A DNA stretch of 64,000 nucleotides from Blastococcus carthaginiensis (lineage in GTDB: Bacteria > Actinomycetota > Actinomycetes > Mycobacteriales > Geodermatophilaceae): the NCBI RefSeq assembly GCF_030731085.1, contig NZ_JASNFN010000016.1, forward strand, positions 1-64,000, in the 5' to 3' direction. Made by a program: the position numbers and the translations under genes. Every line of letters starts with the position of its first letter. Within the stretch, counting starts at the first letter, position 1. The notes beneath the pieces were generated by a model, which was not told the DNA's origin, did no database searches, and saw nothing but the letters and a program-made list of their open reading frames with translations. This document shows, piece by piece, positions 1-8,400 of this stretch.

Positions 1-195
1 CCCCCGTGGAGGCCCGGGCCGGCTGCTGGGCTGAGCGTGCCCCCCCCCCCGGGGGGGCCGCCGGTCTCCTGCGGGAGGCCGGCGGCCCGTCGGCGTTCCG
101 CGGCAAGAACACTTCGACGCCGAAGTGTGTGCGGAGTTGATCTCCGGGTAGGGGCCGCCAGAGCGCGCTCCCGCGCGCCGTCGAGGAGGGCAGCC
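1..195. other. Non-coding leader with possible end of an upstream gene and C/G-run hairpin
   Basis: No complete gene is visible. A short plus-strand reading frame ends in TGA at 32-34 and could be the tail of a gene lying left of the window. It is followed by a run of 11 C (40-50) directly abutting 7 G (51-57), which can fold as a GC-only hairpin and may terminate that gene. Further right lies a perfect 8-bp dyad (109-116 with 121-128), described separately, and a good ribosome binding site (183-190) for the next gene. Confidence 0.4.
107..128 (+). promoter_or_regulatory. Dyad motif shared with the heptose operon promoter region
   Basis: The sequence reads GAACACTTC, six bases, then GAAGTGT, with perfect 8-bp inverted arms inside it. 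It lies 67 bp upstream of the decarboxylase-like gene start. A near-identical element with the same six-base spacing lies at 10993-11014 on the minus strand, 32 bp upstream of the heptose operon. The pairing suggests a common transcription-factor site or promoter element; the factor is unknown. Confidence 0.5.
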
Positions 196-1182
196 ATGGT
201 CAGCGGGCCGGTTCGCGAGGCACGGACGATCCGGCGGGCGGTGGTCACCGGCGGTGCGGGGTTCCTCGGCTCGCACCTGTGCGAGCAGTTGCTCGAACGC
301 GGCGTCGAGGTCGTCTGCCTCGACAACTTCCTCACCGGCGCTCCCGAGAACGTCTCGCACCTGATGGAGCACCCGGGGTTCCGGCTGGTCCGCTGCGACG
401 TCACCGACTACGTGCACGTCCCCGGCCCAGTGGACCTGGTGCTGCACTTCGCCTCGCCGGCCAGCCCGATCGACTACCTGAAGATGCCGATCGAGACGCT
501 CAAGGTCGGCAGCCTGGGCACCCTGCACACCCTGGGCCTGGCCCACGAGAAGGGTGCCCGGTACGTGCTGGCCTCCACCTCCGAGGTCTACGGCGACCCG
601 TTGCAGCACCCGCAGACCGAGGAGTACTGGGGCAACGTCAACCCGGTCGGCCCGCGCGGCGTCTACGACGAGGCCAAGCGGTTCAGCGAGGCGATGACCA
701 CCGCCTACCGGACGTCGAAGGGCACCGACACCGGCATCGTCCGGATCTTCAACACCTACGGCCCCCGGATGCGCGCCGACGACGGCCGCGCCATCCCCGC
801 CTTCGTCAACCAGGCGCTGGACGGCCGGCCGCTCACCGTCGCCGGGACGGGCTCGCAGACCCGCTCGATCTGCTACGTCGACGACACCGTCGCGGGCATC
901 CTGGCGCTGGCGTTCTCCGACCATCCCGGGCCGGTGAACATCGGCAACCCCGACGAGCTGTCGATGCTGGCGCTGGCCCGCTGGATCGTGGAGCTCACCG
1001 GGTCGGACTCCCCCGTCGACCACATCCCCCTGCCCGTCGACGACCCCAAGGTCCGGCGCCCCGACACCACCCGTGCCGAGCAGCTGCTCGGCTGGCGCCC
1101 CCGGGTGACCTCCGAGGAGGGGCTGCGCCGCACCGTCGACTGGTTCGCCGTCCAGCGGACGGCTGCGGCACCGACCGTCTGA
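196..1182 (+). CDS. UDP-glucuronate decarboxylase-like NAD-dependent SDR epimerase/dehydratase
   Basis: A 328-residue extended short-chain dehydrogenase. It is expected to convert UDP-glucuronate to UDP-xylose in the cytoplasm and so supply a pentose donor for glycan synthesis. The NAD-binding motif TGGAGFLGSH is at residues 18-27, the STSEVYGDP signature near 130, and the catalytic Tyr157-xxx-Lys161 (YDEAK) is intact. The block around FASPASPIDYLKMP is typical of UDP-glucuronate decarboxylases rather than of HldD heptose epimerases. The ATG at 196 is chosen because GAGGAGGG sits 5 bp upstream; longer in-frame extensions have arginine-rich shadow composition. An upstream dyad is shared with the heptose operon, hinting at co-regulation. 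Confidence 0.85.
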   Translation: MVSGPVREARTIRRAVVTGGAGFLGSHLCEQLLERGVEVVCLDNFLTGAPENVSHLMEHPGFRLVRCDVTDYVHVPGPVDLVLHFASPASPIDYLKMPIETLKVGSLGTLHTLGLAHEKGARYVLASTSEVYGDPLQHPQTEEYWGNVNPVGPRGVYDEAKRFSEAMTTAYRTSKGTDTGIVRIFNTYGPRMRADDGRAIPAFVNQALDGRPLTVAGTGSQTRSICYVDDTVAGILALAFSDHPGPVNIGNPDELSMLALARWIVELTGSDSPVDHIPLPVDDPKVRRPDTTRAEQLLGWRPRVTSEEGLRRTVDWFAVQRTAAAPTV

Positions 1183-1193
1183 CGGTCCGTCAC

Positions 1194-1242
1194 GACTCGT
1201 GCGACGAGTGTCACCCCGGCGCGACGCGGGACACATCTAATC
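1194..1242 (+). promoter_or_regulatory. Intergenic dyad and probable promoter of the VWA gene
   Basis: The 118-bp gap holds a 6-bp dyad (ACTCGT/ACGAGT, near 1194-1208) that may weakly terminate the upstream gene. A TAATCT hexamer near 1237-1242 resembles an actinobacterial -10 box. No convincing -35 is visible. Confidence 0.3.
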
Positions 1243-1300
1243 TGGAACGGCGAGCTCTGGGGGAGCCGCACCCACCCCGAGTCGACCTCAGAGAGCGAGC

Positions 1301-2938
1301 ATGGGCCGTCACGCAGATCCCGCAGCCACGCGCCGTCCGGTGCCTCCCGTTCTCGTCGCCGCCGGCCTCGCGATCGTCCTGGTCCTCGGTGGCCTGGTCT
1401 GGTGGCTGGCCGGGAGCGGTGGCTGTGACGAGGACGTCACCGTCGACGTCACGGTGGCCCCGGAGCTCGGCACGCTGACCGAGGAGCTGCTGAGCTCGGT
1501 CGAGTCACCCGACGACGCGCTCTGCGTCAGCGCGGAGGTGACCGCCCAGCAGCCGCTCCAGACCGCGGGTGACCTGGGCGCGCTCGACGAGGGCTCCCTG
1601 CCCGACGTGTGGGTGCCCGACTCCTCGCTGTGGCCGGCCCGCGTCGCCGGCGGCGCCGAGCTGGAGCCGGTGGGCTCGATGGCGGTGTCCCCCGTCGTCC
1701 TGGCCACCAGCGAGTCCGTCGTCGACGAGCTCGGCTGGACGGGCGAGGGCCCGGGCTGGGCCGAGGCGCTGGGCACCGGACGACCGCTGGCCGTCCCGGA
1801 CCTCGCCGCCAGCGCCGAGGCGCTCTCCGCGCTGGCCGCGGTGCGCACCGCCCTGGGTGGGGACGCCGACGCCGACAACGCCGTGGTGGCCGCCGTGCTC
1901 GCCGCCGCCCGCAGCACCGAGCTCACCGCGGGCGAGGCGCTGACCGCCGGCAGCGAGGGCGGCTCCGAAGCCCCGCTGGTGCCGGTCAGCGAGCAGGAGG
2001 TCTACGCCATCCACCAGGAGGCCGAGGACTCCGCCCTGCTCGCCGTCTACCCCGCCGAAGGCTCCCCGGTGCTCGACTACCCGGTGCTGCGGGTGGGTTC
2101 GCCCACCGGCGCCCAGGCCCGCGCCGTCGAGATCGTCACCGACCGCCTGCTGTCCGAGGAGGCGCAGGCGGCCGTCCGGGACGCGGGCTTCCGTGGGCCG
2201 GAGGGCGACGCCCCGCCCGGCGCCGGCGCCGACACCGGGATCGCCGAGGTGGCCCCCGAGGTGCTGGCCCTGGAAGCCCCGCAGGTGCAGGGGCTGCTGA
2301 CCCGCCTCTCCAGCCTCGCCGCGCCGTCGCGCGTCCTGACGGTCTTCGACGTCTCCACGTCGATGGAGGCCCCGGTCAACGGGGGCACGCGGGCCACCCT
2401 CGCCCGGGACGCCGCCCGGAGCACGCTCTCCCTCGTCCCCGACGACTACGCCCTGGGCCTCTGGGCCTTCGCCTACGAGCTGGACGGCGAGCAGGACTGG
2501 ACCGAGCTCGTGCCCACCCGCGAGCTGGACGCCGTCGTCGATGGCGAGACGCAGCGCGCCGTCCTCGACGAGCAGCTGCAGACCATCCCCGAGCGACTGA
2601 CCCCCGGCGGGACCGGGCTGTACGACACCACGCTGGCCGCCGTGCGGGCCGCGCGGGAGAACTACGACCCGACGGCGGTGAACAGCGTCCTCGTCGTCAC
2701 GGACGGCACCAACGAGGACGACGCCGAGGGGACCAGCCTGGACAACCTGCTGATCACGCTGGCCGCCGAGGCCGACCCCGACCGGCCGGTCAAGGTGATC
2801 GGGGTGGCGCTGGGGCCGGACGCCGACCTCAGCGCGCTCGAGCAGATCGCGGAGGCCACCGGCGGCGCGGCGTACTCCGCCGTCGAGGAGGAGGACCTGC
2901 AGATGGTCCTCTTCGACGCCCTCCGCCAGCGCTCGTGA
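1301..2938 (+). CDS. Membrane-anchored solute-binding/VWA domain protein
   Basis: A 545-residue protein with an N-terminal membrane segment (about residues 16-37, ending in the WWLAG turn), so most of it should be extracytoplasmic. Residues of roughly 50-320 resemble a bacterial extracellular solute-binding protein. The C-terminal part from about 343 is a von Willebrand factor A domain with the metal-site motif DVSTS at 350-354 and a second-site TGLYDTT stretch. This two-domain arrangement is common in actinobacteria, but the ligand is unknown. The ATG at 1301 is preceded by a purine-rich AGAGAGCG. It probably has its own promoter. It converges on the GT9 gene at 3003. Confidence 0.8.
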   Translation: MGRHADPAATRRPVPPVLVAAGLAIVLVLGGLVWWLAGSGGCDEDVTVDVTVAPELGTLTEELLSSVESPDDALCVSAEVTAQQPLQTAGDLGALDEGSLPDVWVPDSSLWPARVAGGAELEPVGSMAVSPVVLATSESVVDELGWTGEGPGWAEALGTGRPLAVPDLAASAEALSALAAVRTALGGDADADNAVVAAVLAAARSTELTAGEALTAGSEGGSEAPLVPVSEQEVYAIHQEAEDSALLAVYPAEGSPVLDYPVLRVGSPTGAQARAVEIVTDRLLSEEAQAAVRDAGFRGPEGDAPPGAGADTGIAEVAPEVLALEAPQVQGLLTRLSSLAAPSRVLTVFDVSTSMEAPVNGGTRATLARDAARSTLSLVPDDYALGLWAFAYELDGEQDWTELVPTRELDAVVDGETQRAVLDEQLQTIPERLTPGGTGLYDTTLAAVRAARENYDPTAVNSVLVVTDGTNEDDAEGTSLDNLLITLAAEADPDRPVKVIGVALGPDADLSALEQIAEATGGAAYSAVEEEDLQMVLFDALRQRS

Positions 2939-2942
2939 CATC

Positions 2943-2959
2943 GTCGTCCTCCGGACGAC
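2943..2959. terminator. Small hairpin between convergent genes
   Basis: Perfect 7-bp arms (GTCGTCC / GGACGAC) with a 3-base loop lie five bases after the VWA stop, between two convergent genes. No T-tract is present, so this is a weak candidate terminator. Confidence 0.35.
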
Positions 2960-3002
2960 ACCGCGACCACGTGCCGTCCCCCGGCGGCGTGGAGCCACTG
3001 CG

Positions 3003-3971
3003 TCACGCCTGCGCGGACCCCTCCGGGATCCACTCGGCGTGACCGGGCAGGAGCTCGTCGAGTGCCCCCTCCACCTCGTCGACGGTGATCTCCGCCAGCG
3101 CGGGGTCGAGGTCGGTGCCCCACGGGTCGCCGGTGCCGTCGCCGTGCCAGAGCACCACGTGCTGCGGGCGCGGCGGCGGCCCCCACAGCGCCGGTGGCAC
3201 CGGGCCGAAGAGCACCACGGACGGTCGCCGGTAGGCGGTGGCCAGGTGCGCGACACCGGTGTCGCCGCACACGACCAGCCGCGCCGCGGCCACCACCGAC
3301 GCGAGCTCCACGGACGTCGTCCGGCCGGCCAGCACGGCCGACTCCGGCAGCCCGGCCGCCGCGGCCACCGACCGGGCGAGCTCCACCTCCGCCGGGCCGC
3401 CGGTGATGCGCACGTCGTGGCCGCGGGCGGCGAGGTGGCGGGCGACGGCCGCGAAGCGCTCCGCCGGCCAGCGCCGGCCGGGAAACGCCGCCCCCGGGTG
3501 CACCACGGTGGCCCCGCGCACCGGCGGCGGCACCGCGGGCACGGCGATGTCCAGCGCATCGGGATCGGCGTCGACCCCGAGCCCCTCGGAGACCAGCCGG
3601 CACCAGCGCTGGACCTCGTGCTCGTCGGGGTACCAGGTGGGTCCGGGGTAGCCGGGGCTGGCGAAGGTGAGCAGCCGCTGCGGGTGCAGGCCGGCGACGA
3701 CCACGTGCGAGGCCGGGCCCTTGCCGTGGAGGTCGACGGCGAGCTCCGGCGGCGGCCCCGACCAGTCCAGCGGCTCCAGCTCGCGGGCGGGCAGCACCTC
3801 GTCGACGGCGTCGATGAGCGCGGCCAGCGGCTGCAGCGCCGTCGTCGTCGCCAGCACCACCCGGTGCCCGGGCACCGCCGCCCGCACCGCGCGGATGGCG
3901 GGCACCCCCGTCAGCAGGTCCCCCAGCCCCAGCGGCCGCAGGACGACTGCCGCGGGCGCCTCGACGCTCAC
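3003..3971 (-). CDS. Glycosyltransferase family 9 (heptosyltransferase-like)
   Basis: A 322-residue protein of the ADP-heptose:LPS heptosyltransferase family (GT9). The N-terminus has the family motif LRPLGLGDLLTGVPAIRA. The C-terminal nucleotide-sugar half has VVHPGAAFPGRRWP, a TGGPAE motif and VVCGDTGVAHLATA. It is probably cytoplasmic or peripheral, transferring heptose from the ADP-heptose made by the neighbouring operon; the acceptor is unknown. The start is GTG. It lies 85 bp downstream of hldE on the same strand, with a large inverted repeat between them, so expression may be attenuated or separately initiated. Confidence 0.82.
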   Translation of the reverse strand: MSVEAPAAVVLRPLGLGDLLTGVPAIRAVRAAVPGHRVVLATTTALQPLAALIDAVDEVLPARELEPLDWSGPPPELAVDLHGKGPASHVVVAGLHPQRLLTFASPGYPGPTWYPDEHEVQRWCRLVSEGLGVDADPDALDIAVPAVPPPVRGATVVHPGAAFPGRRWPAERFAAVARHLAARGHDVRITGGPAEVELARSVAAAAGLPESAVLAGRTTSVELASVVAAARLVVCGDTGVAHLATAYRRPSVVLFGPVPPALWGPPPRPQHVVLWHGDGTGDPWGTDLDPALAEITVDEVEGALDELLPGHAEWIPEGSAQA

Positions 3972-3979
3972 CGGCCCCC

Positions 3980-4039
3980 GGCATAGGAAGCTTTACCTGC
4001 GGAAACGGGGGCGGATCCACACGTAAAGCTTCCTATGCC
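3980..4039. repeat. 17-bp perfect inverted repeat, low-GC element
   Basis: Two perfect 17-bp arms (3980-3996 and 4023-4039; core CATAGGAAGCTTTAC and its complement) flank a 26-bp spacer. The arms are clearly AT-richer than the surrounding DNA and contain an AAGCTT core. The element fills the gap between hldE and the downstream GT9, with its left end 8 bp before the GT9 start. It could be an operator, an mRNA hairpin (attenuator or processing site) or a small MITE-like insertion. No T-tract follows on either strand. I saw no second copy in the window. Confidence 0.7.
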
Positions 4040-4056
4040 TGTCAGCACGGCGGGCC

Positions 4057-5421
4057 TCATACGCGGGAGCGCTCGACCAGGGCCGTGGTCGAGTGGCCGT
4101 CCAGGTAGGGCAGGACGACGGCCTGACCGCCCCAGGAGCGCAGCACCTCGGCCTCGGGCAGGTCCGCACCGGCGTAGTCGCCGCCCTTGGCCCACACGTC
4201 GGGGCGCAGCCGGTCGAGCACCTGCGTGGGGGTGTCCTCGTCGAAGACGACCACCGCGTCGACGAACTCCAGCGCCTCCAGCACCCGGGCGCGGTCGGGC
4301 GCGGTCACCAGCGGCCGCGAGGGGCCCTTGAGCCGGCGCACCGAGTCGTCGGAGTTGATGCAGACGACGAGGCAGTCGCCCAGCCCGCGGGCGGCGCGCA
4401 GCGTGGCGACGTGCCCGGGGTGCAGCAGGTCGAAGCAGCCCCCGGTGGCGACGACGGTGCCCCCGGCGGCGCGCACCCGCGCGATGACGGCCTCGGCGCC
4501 GGGCTCGGTGGCCACCGCCTCGACCCGCTCGTCGGCGTCCCAGGCGGTCGCTCCCCCGCGGGCGACGAAGGCCGACGCGAAGGCCACCGCGGCGGCCACC
4601 GCCTCGCCGGTGACCGCGCCGTCGGCGAGGGCCAGCGCCGCGGCGGCGGCGAAGGAGTCCCCGGCGCCGCACGGGTCACCGCCGGTGACCGCGACCGCGG
4701 GCACGACCATCGGTGCACCGGTGCCGTACGAGAGCAGCGCGCCGCGGGCGCCCATCGTCACCGCGACCGCGCCGACTCCCCAGTGCCGGATGAGCGCCTC
4801 CGCGCGGGCACCGACGGCGGCCAGGCCCTCGCCGTCCACGGCCGGGACCACCCGGGCCGCCTCCGCGCCGTTGGGCGTGACCAGGCGGGCGCTGGGCACC
4901 GGGTCGGCGCCCCGCGGGTGCGGGTCCCAGACGACGGGGCCGCGGGCCCCGGCCAGGGCCGCGCGCACCGCCGGGTCTGCCGTCGTCCCCCGGCCGTAGT
5001 CGGCGACGAGGACGGCGGCGGCGTCGCGGATCGACACGGCGGCCGCGGCGGGGAGCTCGCCGAGCACGGCGACCGGCGCGCCGCTGTCCAGCCGGGCGAC
5101 GGAGTGGTCGCCGACGCGCACCCGCTGCTTCACGGCGGTGCCCCCGGTGGCCGGGATCTCGACCAGGCGGACGCGGCCGGCGAGCAGGGCGCGCAACCGG
5201 TCGGCGTCCTCGTCGGAGTCCAGCGGCGCCACGAGCACCACCTCGCGGGACCCCGCCGCGGCCGCGATGACCGCCGCGAGCGCGGCGCCCCCCGGGCGTT
5301 CCCGCCGCTCGACGTCCTCGACCACCGGCACCGGGGCGTCGGGACTCAGCCGCGACGCGGTGCCGACCAGGTCGACGTCGAGCAGCGCGTCCCCGACGAC
5401 GACCAGCGGCCGGGCGCTCAC
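4057..5421 (-). CDS. hldE: Bifunctional heptose-7-phosphate kinase / heptose-1-phosphate adenylyltransferase
   Basis: A 454-residue two-domain enzyme. The N-terminal PfkB/ribokinase-type half phosphorylates D-glycero-D-manno-heptose 7-phosphate at C1; it carries PGGAALAAV and the catalytic DPCGAGDSF near residues 249-257. The C-terminal cytidylyltransferase-like half, from about 320, has the HxGH signature GGCFDLLHPGH and activates heptose 1-phosphate with ATP. The stretch VVFDEDTPTQVLDRLRPDVW is characteristic of HldE. The start is GTG at 5421, which overlaps the gmhA stop as GTGA; an ORF extension to 5544 would overlap gmhA deeply. The length is close to the usual HldE (about 470). Its presence implies ADP-beta-heptose rather than the GDP route known from mycobacteria. 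Confidence 0.9.
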   Translation of the reverse strand: MSARPLVVVGDALLDVDLVGTASRLSPDAPVPVVEDVERRERPGGAALAAVIAAAAGSREVVLVAPLDSDEDADRLRALLAGRVRLVEIPATGGTAVKQRVRVGDHSVARLDSGAPVAVLGELPAAAAVSIRDAAAVLVADYGRGTTADPAVRAALAGARGPVVWDPHPRGADPVPSARLVTPNGAEAARVVPAVDGEGLAAVGARAEALIRHWGVGAVAVTMGARGALLSYGTGAPMVVPAVAVTGGDPCGAGDSFAAAAALALADGAVTGEAVAAAVAFASAFVARGGATAWDADERVEAVATEPGAEAVIARVRAAGGTVVATGGCFDLLHPGHVATLRAARGLGDCLVVCINSDDSVRRLKGPSRPLVTAPDRARVLEALEFVDAVVVFDEDTPTQVLDRLRPDVWAKGGDYAGADLPEAEVLRSWGGQAVVLPYLDGHSTTALVERSRV

Positions 5422-6209
5422 TTCGCCGCCTCGAACGACGGCCCCGTCGGCACCCGCGGCGGGTCGGCGAGCACGGCCGCGTCGAAGGCGGCACAGACCA
5501 GGTGCAGGGCGGCCAGGTGGCACTCCTGCACGGTGGCGGTCCACGGGGAGTCGATGCAGACCGCCTCGTCGGCGGCGGCGGCCAGCGGGTTGGGCGCCGG
5601 CCCGGTGATCGCCAGCGTCGTGATCCCGCAGTCGCGGGCGCGCCGGGCGGCGGCGACCGCGTTGGGCGAGCGGCCCGACGTCGACAGCAGGACCAGCACG
5701 TCACCCGCCCGGCCGTGGGCCTCCACCTGCCGGGCGAACAGCTCGTCGGCCGGGTAGTCGTTGGCGATCGCGGTCAGCGAGGAGGTCTCCGCGGTGAGGC
5801 AGATGGCCGAGAAGGGCGGGCGGTCCGCGCGGTAGCGGCCCACCAGCTCGGCGGTGAGGTGCTGGGCCTGGGCGGCGCTCCCGCCGTTGCCCGCGGCCAG
5901 CAGCCGGCCGCGGTACGGCCCGCAGAGGACGTCGGCCAGCAGCCGGCCCCAGCGGTCGAGCGCCGGCAGCTGGTCCTCCAGCGAGCGCAGCGCGTTCCGC
6001 AGCGAGGCGACGTGGTCGGCCCCGGTCAGGTGGGTGCAGGTGTCCGGCGCCGGGACCTCGCGCTGTGCTCCGTGCGCCGGGTCCTGCGCCGCTCCATCGT
6101 GCGCCGGGTCCTGCGCCGCTCCATCGTGCGCCGGGTCCTGCGCCGCTCCATCGCGCGCCGGGTCCTGCGCCACGACGTTCTCGAAGAAGGAGTGCGGGGT
6201 GACGCTCAT
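5418..6209 (-). CDS. gmhA: D-sedoheptulose-7-phosphate isomerase with repeated N-terminal extension
   Basis: A 263-residue SIS-domain protein that converts sedoheptulose 7-phosphate to D-glycero-D-manno-heptopyranose 7-phosphate, the first step to ADP-heptose. The SIS motifs are GNGGSAAQAQH at 107-117 and LLSTSGRSPN near 174-183. TAETSSLTAIANDY is also typical of GmhA. GmhA is usually about 190-200 residues. The excess here is an N-terminal extension in which a 9-residue unit (AQDPAHDGA) occurs about four times between residues 14 and 48. The ATG at 6209 overlaps the upstream stop as ATGA. A shorter start after the repeat cannot be excluded. Confidence 0.88.
   Translation of the reverse strand: MSVTPHSFFENVVAQDPARDGAAQDPAHDGAAQDPAHDGAAQDPAHGAQREVPAPDTCTHLTGADHVASLRNALRSLEDQLPALDRWGRLLADVLCGPYRGRLLAAGNGGSAAQAQHLTAELVGRYRADRPPFSAICLTAETSSLTAIANDYPADELFARQVEAHGRAGDVLVLLSTSGRSPNAVAAARRARDCGITTLAITGPAPNPLAAAADEAVCIDSPWTATVQECHLAALHLVCAAFDAAVLADPPRVPTGPSFEAAK
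6072..6171. repeat. 27-bp in-frame tandem repeat in gmhA
   Basis: Three exact 27-bp copies (6072-6098, 6099-6125, 6126-6152) plus a partial fourth (6153-6171, one base changed at its start). The period is nine codons, so copy-number change would keep the gmhA frame. The exact identity of the copies suggests recent slippage or active homogenisation. Confidence 0.9.
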
Positions 6210-7420
6210 CGGGCGACCTCCACGGGACGGTGCCGGGTGAGCACCTGGCGGTAGACGGTTTCGGTGTCGGCGACGACGCGGGCCCAGCGGTAGCGGGTGC
6301 GGGCCCGCTTCACGCCCGCGGCGCCGTAGGCGGCGCGGCGCTCGTCGTCGGCGAGCAGCGCGGCGAGCACCGCGCCGAGGCGCTCGGGCTCGCGCGCCGG
6401 GACGAGGTCGCCGGTGACCCCGTCGACGACGGTGTCCTGCAGCCCGCCGACGGCCGTGGCCACGACGGGCCGGGCGCAGGCCATCGCCTCCAGCGGCGTG
6501 ATGCCGAAGGGCTCGTACCAGGGGACGGCGAGCACGACGTCGGCCGAGCGGATCCAGGCCGGGACGTCGGCGCGGGCGACGGCCCCGGCGAACACCAGCC
6601 GGTCGGCGACCCCGGCCTCGCCGGCGATGGCGCGCAGCCGGCGCACCTCGGGGTCGGCGTCGAGCTCCCCGGCCGGGGGGCCGCCGACGACGACGAGCTC
6701 GGCGTCGGGCACCGCGCGCAGCGCCCGGACGGCGTCGTCCTGGCCCTTGCGCTCGACCAGCCGGCCGAGGACCAGCAGCCGCTGCCGCTCACCCCGCGGG
6801 GCCACCGGGCCGCGGGGCGTGAACACCGCGGTGTCGACGCCGCAGGGCACGATCGAGACGCGGTCGCTGGGAAGCCCCAGGCGACGCAGCTCGAACACCT
6901 CGTCGGAGCAGGTGGCCACCACCTGGGCCACGTCGCGGCAGAGCCCGCGCTCGAGGTCGATCCGCTCGGCCGGGGAGGTGTCGGCGTCGCCCTGGTGCCG
7001 GCGCTTGACCGAGCCCAGCGCGTGGAAGGTCTGCAGCACCGGCACGGGGGCGAGCAGGCTGGCCGACGCCTCCACCGAGGCCAGGCCGCTCATCCAGAAG
7101 TGCGCGTGCACGACGTCGGGGGGCTGCGCCGCCCAGCCGTGCCGCAGCACCCGCGCGAAGGCGGGCATGTGCTGCAGCAGCTCGTCCTTCGGCAGCGACT
7201 GGGCCGGACCGGCGGTGACGTGCACCACGTTGTAGCCGTCCTGCACCACGACCCGCTCGGGCAGCGACGCGTCGTCCCGGCGGGTGTGCACGGTGACCTC
7301 GTGCCCGCGCTGGGCGAGCCCCGCGGCGAGGGCCGCGACGTGCACGTTCTGCCCGCCCGCGTCCACGCCGCCGATCGCGGCGAGCGGGCTGGCGTGCTCG
7401 GACACCAGATCGATCTTCAT
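6206..7420 (-). CDS. GT4 family glycosyltransferase
   Basis: A 404-residue GT-B glycosyltransferase. The N-terminal GGVDAGGQNVHV motif resembles MshA and sucrose-phosphate synthase type GT4 enzymes. HAHFWMSG and the C-terminal EPFGITPLEAM (the E-x7-E donor motif) are intact. It should act at the inner face of the membrane in assembling the heptose-containing glycan; donor and acceptor are not predictable. The ATG at 7420 overlaps the upstream stop (ATGA), and its own stop overlaps the gmhA start, so translation is probably coupled. Confidence 0.85.
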   Translation of the reverse strand: MKIDLVSEHASPLAAIGGVDAGGQNVHVAALAAGLAQRGHEVTVHTRRDDASLPERVVVQDGYNVVHVTAGPAQSLPKDELLQHMPAFARVLRHGWAAQPPDVVHAHFWMSGLASVEASASLLAPVPVLQTFHALGSVKRRHQGDADTSPAERIDLERGLCRDVAQVVATCSDEVFELRRLGLPSDRVSIVPCGVDTAVFTPRGPVAPRGERQRLLVLGRLVERKGQDDAVRALRAVPDAELVVVGGPPAGELDADPEVRRLRAIAGEAGVADRLVFAGAVARADVPAWIRSADVVLAVPWYEPFGITPLEAMACARPVVATAVGGLQDTVVDGVTGDLVPAREPERLGAVLAALLADDERRAAYGAAGVKRARTRYRWARVVADTETVYRQVLTRHRPVEVAR

Positions 7421-8400
7421 CGGGTCACCTCCTCGAGCAGCGCGTCCCAGTCGCGCAGGAAACGGTTGAGGCCGTAGCGCTCCAGAGCGGCGGCGCGCGC
7501 GGCCTTGCCGGCCAGCCGGGCGGCGTCCTCGTCGTGCAGGAACTCGCGCACGGCGGCCCACAGCCGTTCGGGCCGGGTGGAGACGACCCCGGCCTCGGCG
7601 GGCACCGCCTCGACCACCTCGGTGGTGGCCAGCGCGACCACCGGCATGCCCAGGTGCATGGCCTCCAGCAGCGAGAGGCCCAGCGACGTCCAGCGCACCG
7701 GGTGCACGTACAGCCTGCGGCGGGCGAGCTCGGCGTGCATGGCGTGCTGGGGCGGATCGTCGAACAGGGTCACCCGCGCCGGGTCCAGCCCGTACTGCTC
7801 GTGCAGGCCGGTGAGCCCCATGCCGAAGACGTCGAGCGGCGCGGCCGCGGCGAGCCCGGGCAGCAGGTCGGCGCCGACGGTGCGCCCCCGGCGGACCGGC
7901 TCGTTGGTGACGACGGCGGCGCGGGCCAGCTCGCCGGTCCACCGCTCACCCGGGTCGACGATGCCGTGCTCGATCACCGTCGTCGGCGCCCGGCCGTTGT
8001 CGTAGAACAGCTCGTTGAAGTGCGTGACGTGCGCGATCGGGATGTCGTCGCGGTCGGCGATCGGGTGCCGGGTGTGCGGGACCGGCCCGTCACCCGGCTC
8101 CAGGCCGGGCGCGTTGTGCTCGAGGAACACCGCCGGCAGGTCGCGGCCGGGCTCGCGCCCGAGCCACTCGCGGCACAGCTCGAGGTCGCGCCGGCGCTGC
8201 AGCACGACGACGTCGGGCTGCTCCTCCTCCCGCAGCTGGGCGGGGGTGACCTCCCGCGCCGAGGCCGGCCAGTCCCACGTCCGGGCCCGGCCCAGCCCGT
8301 CGCCGTCGCGTCCCGGGGTCACCGGGAGCAGGTACTCGTGGCGACCCTGGACGAACGCCGTCGTCCAGGAGCCGTGCACGTGCCAGATCAGGATCTTCAC
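7417..8400 (-). CDS. GT4-like glycosyltransferase
   Basis: A 327-residue protein beginning KILIWHVHGSWTTAFVQG, an N-terminus seen in glycosyltransferases next to heptose genes. The C-terminal half has a Rossmann-type donor domain with SLGLSLLEAMHLGMPVVAL, equivalent to the GT4 E-x7-E region although the first Glu is replaced. The start is GTG at 8400, overlapping the upstream GT9 stop; longer in-frame extensions are shadows of that GT9. It is translationally linked on both sides within the heptose operon. The substrate is unknown. Confidence 0.75.
   Translation of the reverse strand: MKILIWHVHGSWTTAFVQGRHEYLLPVTPGRDGDGLGRARTWDWPASAREVTPAQLREEEQPDVVVLQRRRDLELCREWLGREPGRDLPAVFLEHNAPGLEPGDGPVPHTRHPIADRDDIPIAHVTHFNELFYDNGRAPTTVIEHGIVDPGERWTGELARAAVVTNEPVRRGRTVGADLLPGLAAAAPLDVFGMGLTGLHEQYGLDPARVTLFDDPPQHAMHAELARRRLYVHPVRWTSLGLSLLEAMHLGMPVVALATTEVVEAVPAEAGVVSTRPERLWAAVREFLHDEDAARLAGKAARAAALERYGLNRFLRDWDALLEEVTR

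Noticed and set aside
196..1182. SDR gene as the missing HldD heptose epimerase
   Set aside because: The FASPASP and YWGNVNP blocks match UDP-glucuronate decarboxylases, not HldD.
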